DNA of 9,440 bases from Endozoicomonadaceae bacterium (GTDB taxonomy: Bacteria > Pseudomonadota > Gammaproteobacteria > Pseudomonadales > Endozoicomonadaceae): assembly GCA_023146365.1 (NCBI GenBank), contig JAGLCE010000076.1, positions 1 through 9,440 of the forward strand, in the 5' to 3' direction. This document shows positions 5,977 through 9,440 of this stretch, piece after piece. Within the stretch, counting starts at the first letter, position 1. The number at the start of each line of letters is the position of its first letter. The position numbers and the translations under genes were made by a program. The notes beneath the pieces are model-generated. The model was not told the DNA's origin, ran no database searches, and saw only the letters and a program-made list of their open reading frames with translations.

Positions 5977-6573
5977 ATGATTGAGATCGGCGTATTTGGT
6001 TCCGTATTTGACCCCCCTACACTCGGACATAAGGATGTCATTGAGCAATCAGTTAAACATTTTGATCGTATCATTCTGGTGCCTAGCGCCGCCCATGCTT
6101 TCAGCAAGCAACCGCTACCGTTTGCCCAGCGTCTACAGATGCTTAAACGTTTTGTTGAAGTGGTTAGTCTGTCAGTCTGTCAATTGGAGATCAGTGATAT
6201 TGAAAGCCAAATGTTAGCGCAACGGCCTAATCAACCGATTTATAGTTTTGATGTTCTGTCAGCTATTGAGGCGACTCATCCAGATGTCAGCATTACCTTT
6301 ATCCGTGGACCGGATAATGCAGCCCCAGCTATTTGGCACCGTTTCTACCGTTACCAAGATATTGAAACGCGCTGGTCGTTGTTTACAGCCATTGAGCGTA
6401 TAGATGTACGTAGCTCACACGTCCGGCATATTCTGAAAAACTCAGAGTTGAGTGAGATTGAATGTCGCCAAGCGCTGGATAATCTTGTGATTCCGGAAAT
6501 CCGGGATTTAATACTTTCGGAGAAATTTTATCGTCCACCTCTCCATTCAAATGAGTCGGCTTGGATACTGTAA
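5977..6573 (+). CDS. NadD-like nicotinate/nicotinamide mononucleotide adenylyltransferase (198 aa)
   Basis: This is a nucleotidyltransferase of the NadD/NMN adenylyltransferase superfamily, which joins AMP from ATP to a nicotinate or nicotinamide nucleotide to make (deamido-)NAD. The nucleotide-binding signature is GSVFDPPTLGHKDV (8-21), with T15-x-G17-H18 where NadD has H-x-G-H. The central RGPDNAAPAIWHRFYRYQDI (110-129) matches the NadD segment GxDxxxxxxxWxRxxxI. The ATP-phosphate motif is VRSSHVR (144-150), replacing the usual ISSTxIR. The start ATG has only a weak ribosome binding site. The stop overlaps the start of nudF (TAATG), so the two are translationally coupled. The canonical nadD usually lies near proA or rsfS, so this may be a second paralogue that prefers NMN; the substrate is inferred. 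Confidence 0.75.
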   Translation: MIEIGVFGSVFDPPTLGHKDVIEQSVKHFDRIILVPSAAHAFSKQPLPFAQRLQMLKRFVEVVSLSVCQLEISDIESQMLAQRPNQPIYSFDVLSAIEATHPDVSITFIRGPDNAAPAIWHRFYRYQDIETRWSLFTAIERIDVRSSHVRHILKNSELSEIECRQALDNLVIPEIRDLILSEKFYRPPLHSNESAWIL

Positions 6574-7184
6574 TGACTGATTCTTATCAAAATCATAATG
6601 TGGTTATTTCCAGGAAAGAGACGTTATTCAATGGCTTTTTCAGCGCAGTGCGTTATTATCTGAAGCATACTCTGTTCCAAGGTGGCTGGAGTAAGCTACT
6701 GGCACGAGAAGTATTGATCAGGCACTCCGCAGCAGGCGTGCTTCTTTACGATCCGCTACTGGATAACGTAATTTTGGTTGAACAGTTCCGTGTGGGAGTT
6801 TTTGTTGCTGGAGAGTGGCCGTGGATCATGGAAGTTGTGGCTGGCATGCTTGATGCTGGTGAGACGCCAGAAGTTGTCGCACGTCGTGAGGCGATGGAGG
6901 AAGCCGGCTGTGAAATAAGCACCTTACGACCCATTACCCATTATTTTTCAACGCCGGGTGTCAGTAGCGAGCGCATCTGGCTTTTTTGCGGCCTGACAGA
7001 CAGCCGCAACGCAGGTGGCATCTATGGATTAGATGCAGAAGATGAAGATATTCGTGTCCATGTACTGTCGGCCGAAGAAGCTTTCAAAAAAATGGCGAAA
7101 GATGAAACCAATAATGCCGCCACGATTATTTCGCTTCAATGGTTATATATGAATCGTCCATCCATCCGAAGTCAGTACGCATGA
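6573..7184 (+). CDS. nudF: ADP-ribose pyrophosphatase NudF (203 aa)
   Basis: NudF hydrolyses ADP-ribose to AMP and ribose 5-phosphate, clearing a product of NAD breakdown. The Nudix box, G-x5-E-x7-REU-x-EE-x-GU, is complete at 91-113 (GMLDAGE, then RREAMEEAGC). Family features include the N-terminal ETLFNGFFS (16-24), VILVEQFRVG (66-75), the STPGVSSER loop (126-134), DEDIRVHV (157-164) and NNAATIISLQWL near the end. Length matches E. coli NudF (209). The ATG at 6573 shares its first base with the stop of the NadD-like gene; a TTG 12 bases earlier is less likely. The next gene starts within its stop (ATGA). In E. coli nudF lies beside tolC and heads an operon with yqiB and cpdA; here neither yqiB nor cpdA follows. 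The gene is intact. Confidence 0.93.
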   Translation: MTDSYQNHNVVISRKETLFNGFFSAVRYYLKHTLFQGGWSKLLAREVLIRHSAAGVLLYDPLLDNVILVEQFRVGVFVAGEWPWIMEVVAGMLDAGETPEVVARREAMEEAGCEISTLRPITHYFSTPGVSSERIWLFCGLTDSRNAGGIYGLDAEDEDIRVHVLSAEEAFKKMAKDETNNAATIISLQWLYMNRPSIRSQYA

Positions 7185-7765
7185 GTAATATGTTACGCAC
7201 AGCACTTTCGATTAAAAAATGGGTGTTGCTGGCCGTCGTGCTCTCATTGCTTTCAGCCTGTAGCGTCCTTAACAGGAAAATAGGTTATTGCTCTGTCGAT
7301 ATTCGTGAGCAGTGGGCGATTCTACCGATAGAGGCTGCTACGGAAGATGTGAGCATTCAAGTGGAACGTCTGTTAACTCGCATCCTTACTGATCAAGGTT
7401 TCAGTGATTTACAGTTGCCCCCTAAAAGTAGCTGGGTTAGTGATAAGAACAAGAGTCTTCAATATGCTCATAAATTGAAAAATGCTCTTCAATGGACAAA
7501 AAACCGCGGTATTTCACGGGGGGTGACCGGCACTGTCAATCGCTGGGAGAGAGATGATGAAGGCCGTCCACAGGTTAGCCTCACTATTAAATTGCTGGAT
7601 ATCTCTTTCAACGCCACTCTGTGGACGAACATGGGTAATGGCGATGGACAATCCGAAGAGCTCATTAGTGATGTTGCTGACGACCTTATACAGATGTTGC
7701 TCATCTCACTGATGCCTCCTGAAAGCAGCAGTCCGCCCAGTCCTTCGGGAAAGAGCTCTCTTTGA
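7181..7765 (+). CDS. Outer-membrane lipoprotein of unknown function (194 aa)
   Basis: The N-terminus is a classical lipoprotein signal: basic residues, a hydrophobic stretch (WVLLAVVLSLLSAC), and a lipobox LSAC with the acylated C27. Ser follows it, not Asp, so sorting to the outer membrane is expected. The mature part has a strand-rich pattern: WAILPIEAATED (45-56), a helix with VERLLTRILTDQG (61-73), RGVTGTVNRWERDDEG (113-128), VSLTIKLLDI (132-141) and LWTNMGNGDG (147-156). This recalls the periplasmic folds of LpoB/GNA1162-type lipoproteins, but I do not claim a match. The tail is Pro/Ser-rich. The ATG at 7181 overlaps the nudF stop by four bases, so the three genes are one operon; a longer frame from 7139 lies inside nudF and lacks a signal peptide at its start. 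Confidence 0.8.
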   Translation: MSNMLRTALSIKKWVLLAVVLSLLSACSVLNRKIGYCSVDIREQWAILPIEAATEDVSIQVERLLTRILTDQGFSDLQLPPKSSWVSDKNKSLQYAHKLKNALQWTKNRGISRGVTGTVNRWERDDEGRPQVSLTIKLLDISFNATLWTNMGNGDGQSEELISDVADDLIQMLLISLMPPESSSPPSPSGKSSL

Positions 7766-7773
7766 AACTTATT

Positions 7774-8113
7774 GAGACCTCAGCATAACTGAACAAAGCC
7801 AATCATATTCTGGTAAAAAATCGGCATGCAAAAATCTTTCACAACACAGCCCAAACTTTTCGTTTCAGCCACTGAGCTAAATCATCCAATTCTTCATGGT
7901 CTTGATGGTACGGAAGCGTTGTTGGGCTGGTCAGATATAGACGTTGCTCTCCTTAATTTATGCTTCTAAAACAGGTCGTCTCAGATGCTCTCTGCTGATT
8001 TTGTATTTGGCGTTAAATGGCCCCCCCCCGGTGAGCTTTGTAATGGATTAAAAAATGAGAAAAGTTTAATGAGGGCGGTTAAAGTCTAAGGTTGCTAGTG
8101 ATGCTGAGGTCTC
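7774..8113. mobile_element. 340-bp segment with terminal inverted repeats (MITE-like or decayed IS)
   Basis: The segment begins gagacctcagcataact (7774-7790) and ends with the reverse complement of gagacctcagcatcact (8097-8113), so the ends match at 16 of 17 bases and at the first 13 without exception. It starts nine bases after the lipoprotein stop. Inside, a 37-codon minus-strand frame (7952-7839, including LPYHQDHEELDDLAQWLKRK) follows a ribosome-binding-like TAAGGAGAG but has no standard start codon. It also holds a C9 tract (8021-8029). No transposase is recognised. No clear target duplication is seen at the flanks. GAGACC ends recall some IS5-type elements, but this is only a resemblance. 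Confidence 0.55.
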
Positions 8114-8235
8114 GAATGATGAGTATTCTTGATCTAAACACTCGATTGCCACCATTATAAATTCTATGAAGTGCATTTTTTTAGTAAAATTGTTTATGTT
8201 ATTTTTTCTATAAAGTATATTTTGCGACAGGATAT

Positions 8236-8244
8236 GGAGGTGAT
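8236..8244 (+). promoter_or_regulatory. Very strong ribosome binding site
   Basis: GGAGGTGAT is nearly the full complement of the 16S rRNA 3' end and lies four bases before the ATG at 8249. It fixes that ATG as the start and suggests high translation, in contrast to the weak sites of the other genes here. Confidence 0.8.
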
Positions 8245-8248
8245 AGCG

Positions 8249-8587
8249 ATGTCTTATGTTTTCAGAGACGAAGCAGGCGCAATTGTGGCGCTATCCGAAA
8301 AACCGATCGACGACCAGTGGCAAGAGGTAAGTCAAGAAGATCCGGAGCTGAAGGCTTTTCTTAATAAGAAAATGGAAGACGACAAGAACGTCATGCGGTC
8401 ATCCGATATAAGCTTCATCCGAGTGCTGGAAGATCTGATTGAGTTGATGATTTCAAAAAACATGATCAGCTTTATGGACTTCCCTGCGGCGGCTCAGGAA
8501 AAGCTTTTGGCACGTCGTAGCACTCGGGAGAAGATGCGAGGTGAGCAGAGAGTCAGCCTTGTCAGTCTGGATGATGGTCTGTATTGA
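8249..8587 (+). CDS. Small conserved protein of unknown function (112 aa), 'tryptophan synthase beta-like' family
   Basis: The product opens MSYVFRDEAGAIVALSEKP and has a first part that looks like a short beta hairpin, followed by two helices. The core SSDISFIRVLEDLIELMISK (51-70) and FMDFPAAAQEKLLARRSTRE (75-94) match small proteins of Pseudomonas and Marinobacter that are often annotated 'tryptophan synthase subunit beta-like'. That name is misleading: there is no PLP-binding site and the length is about a quarter of TrpB. No signal peptide or membrane segment is seen. The upstream in-frame extension from 8171 is AT-rich and lies before the strong ribosome binding site, so it is rejected. 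It stands alone, between the inverted-repeat element and the tolC-like pseudogene. The function is unknown. Confidence 0.75.
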   Translation: MSYVFRDEAGAIVALSEKPIDDQWQEVSQEDPELKAFLNKKMEDDKNVMRSSDISFIRVLEDLIELMISKNMISFMDFPAAAQEKLLARRSTREKMRGEQRVSLVSLDDGLY

Positions 8588-8627
8588 GGTAGCTCTTTGA
8601 TTGAAGTAGTCCTCTAGATCTTGGTTC

Positions 8628-8995
8628 TCACTGGATTTGGCTTGTCGTATAACTAAGCTGTTCACGCATGGTTTTCAGCAGGTTGATATTCAATGTATCA
8701 AGCAAATCCAGTCGTGAACGGTTACCCAATTGAAACGATTGCTGGTATTCATGGGTAACTGTACAGCTGGCTTCCACACCTGTTTTTTTTTCAGATAATT
8801 CATCCGACCAGCCATATAGACATAGCCATCCCATGCCAGCGGAACTTCTTTCATCACTTCCTTGAACTGTAGATCACGAATCGAACACGCCTTTTCAGCT
8901 TTCAAGCGTTACTGGTAACAACGATTTATCCAGCCGTGGCATAATCAGGCCGTTTGGTTTGATATTGGCAAGACTGAACCACTCACTCCGAGCAT
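8628..8995 (-). pseudogene. TolC-like outer-membrane efflux protein, broken remnant
   Basis: Three minus-strand pieces in different frames match TolC-family proteins of type I secretion and efflux. The first, SEWFSLANIKPNGLIMPRLD followed by KSLLPVTLE (about 8990-8895), resembles the linker before the second structural repeat. It ends in a stop and meets, without the expected helix, a second frame with IRDLQFKEVMKEVPLAWDGY and AGRMNYLKK. A run of nine A (plus-strand T 8783-8791) then shifts the frame to VEASCTVTHEYQQSFQLGNR and RLDLLDT, the conserved RxLLDLLD region near the TolC C-terminus. The order matches the family but most of the N-terminal half, including the signal peptide, is missing, and sequence after LLDT is unlike TolC. 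The parent gene was probably about 450 residues long. No function is expected. Confidence 0.7.
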
Positions 8996-9015
8996 AATGC
9001 GTGTTCGTGTAGAGA

Positions 9016-9046
9016 AGCCTTCTAAAAAGCTTTTTATTTTAAGGCT
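9016..9046. repeat. Nested palindrome
   Basis: A perfect 14-base palindrome, taaaaagcttttta (9023-9036), sits inside outer arms agcctt (9016-9021) and aaggct (9041-9046). It could act as a bidirectional terminator or be part of a decayed mobile element. It lies just upstream of the tolC-like remnant. Confidence 0.45.
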
Positions 9047-9229
9047 GGGTCACCACAGGTTCCCTTTGATTCAATGTTTTTAGTTTTGCGTGTTATAAGA
9101 AAGACTTTTTTTAGACTGTTGATATGCTAGGTTCTTCAATAAAATGGTTTGTTTGAAAAAAACTATCGAGGTATAGATCAATGTTTATTTCGGTAAAAAG
9201 CTGAAGTATCTGTGCAAGATATAGAGGGG

Positions 9230-9262
9230 TTTCTAAATAAAAATGAGCTTTTTATTTAGAAA
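9230..9262. repeat. Perfect 14-bp hairpin with 5-base loop
   Basis: The arms tttctaaataaaaa (9230-9243) and tttttatttagaaa (9249-9262) are exact complements around the loop tgagc. It is AT-rich, with no gene on either side in the window, so a terminator role cannot be tied to a transcript. Confidence 0.6.
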
Positions 9263-9440
9263 GTACTCTAATCCAATATATATATACCTGAATCCGTGAC
9301 TTCAAAGCAAAAATAATGACCTTAACCCCAGACAGGACAAGGCCTAACAGGTAAAACAGACCCATCTAAGTATTTCACTTTTATTGATCAGGCAGCCAGG
9401 CTGGTAAAATCAAGTCGACCCCATATGTCCACAATATATC

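Larger units (their letters stand above)
8996..9440. other. AT-rich right flank without a gene
   Basis: No open frame of note or RNA gene is seen. Two hairpins, near 9016-9046 and 9230-9262, share the 12-mer agctttttattt. A TA dinucleotide run occurs at about 9278-9286. The last 150 bases have a somewhat higher GC content but no frame with recognisable motifs. Confidence 0.5.

Noticed and set aside
8453..8665. 70-codon minus-strand ORF
   Set aside because: It lies mostly antisense to the 112-residue protein, which has a near-perfect ribosome binding site.
1..9440. CRISPR arrays, tRNA and rRNA genes
   Set aside because: No regularly spaced direct repeats, cloverleaf-like sequence or rRNA motifs were found.

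Overview
The window looks like a stretch of a gammaproteobacterial chromosome from a host-associated lineage, most likely Oceanospirillales/Endozoicomonadaceae. The housekeeping proteins (HU, TrmB, NudF, a NadD-like enzyme) are gammaproteobacterial in type. Lying among them is a gene for an animal-type inhibitor-of-apoptosis protein (IAP) with two BIR zinc domains, plus decayed insertion sequences and a broken tolC-like gene. IAP genes taken up from a mussel host have been reported for the intranuclear parasite Candidatus Endonucleibacter, a relative of Endozoicomonas (recalled, not searched). The genus is an inference; a eukaryote-type BIR gene between bacterial genes is seen directly.

Layout. 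1-1040: an IS graveyard, with an IS3-type transposase pseudogene on the minus strand (frameshifts, in-frame stops, an internal deletion) and the C-terminal stub of a second IS3-type transposase on the plus strand. 1248-2048: two minus-strand genes, an SCP2-like sterol-carrier domain protein and the nucleoid protein HU. 2049-2969: a long AT-rich stretch with one possible 43-residue ORF. 2970-4274: the BIR-UBA-BIR IAP-like gene, clearly AT-richer than its housekeeping neighbours. 4275-4690: AT-rich, no firm gene. 4691-5407: trmB. 5408-5976: gap with a second possible Tyr/Cys-rich small ORF. 5977-7765: a tight plus-strand operon of NadD-like nucleotidyltransferase, nudF and a lipoprotein, joined by TAATG and ATGA overlaps. 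7774-8113: a 340-bp segment bounded by near-perfect inverted repeats, probably a MITE-like or decayed IS. 8249-8587: a small conserved protein of unknown function with a very strong ribosome binding site. 8628-8995: a tolC-like outer-membrane efflux pseudogene. 8996-9440: AT-rich, with two hairpins and no gene.

How it fits together. The NadD-like/NudF pair points to NAD(P) or ADP-ribose turnover, and TrmB and HU are core functions. The IAP-like protein is the one candidate for action on a host: its first BIR domain keeps the residues that would bind caspase or Smac-type peptides, while the second has lost several, and no RING domain follows. The window therefore mixes a conserved core, ongoing gene decay driven by IS elements and homopolymer slippage, and one probable host-derived effector gene.
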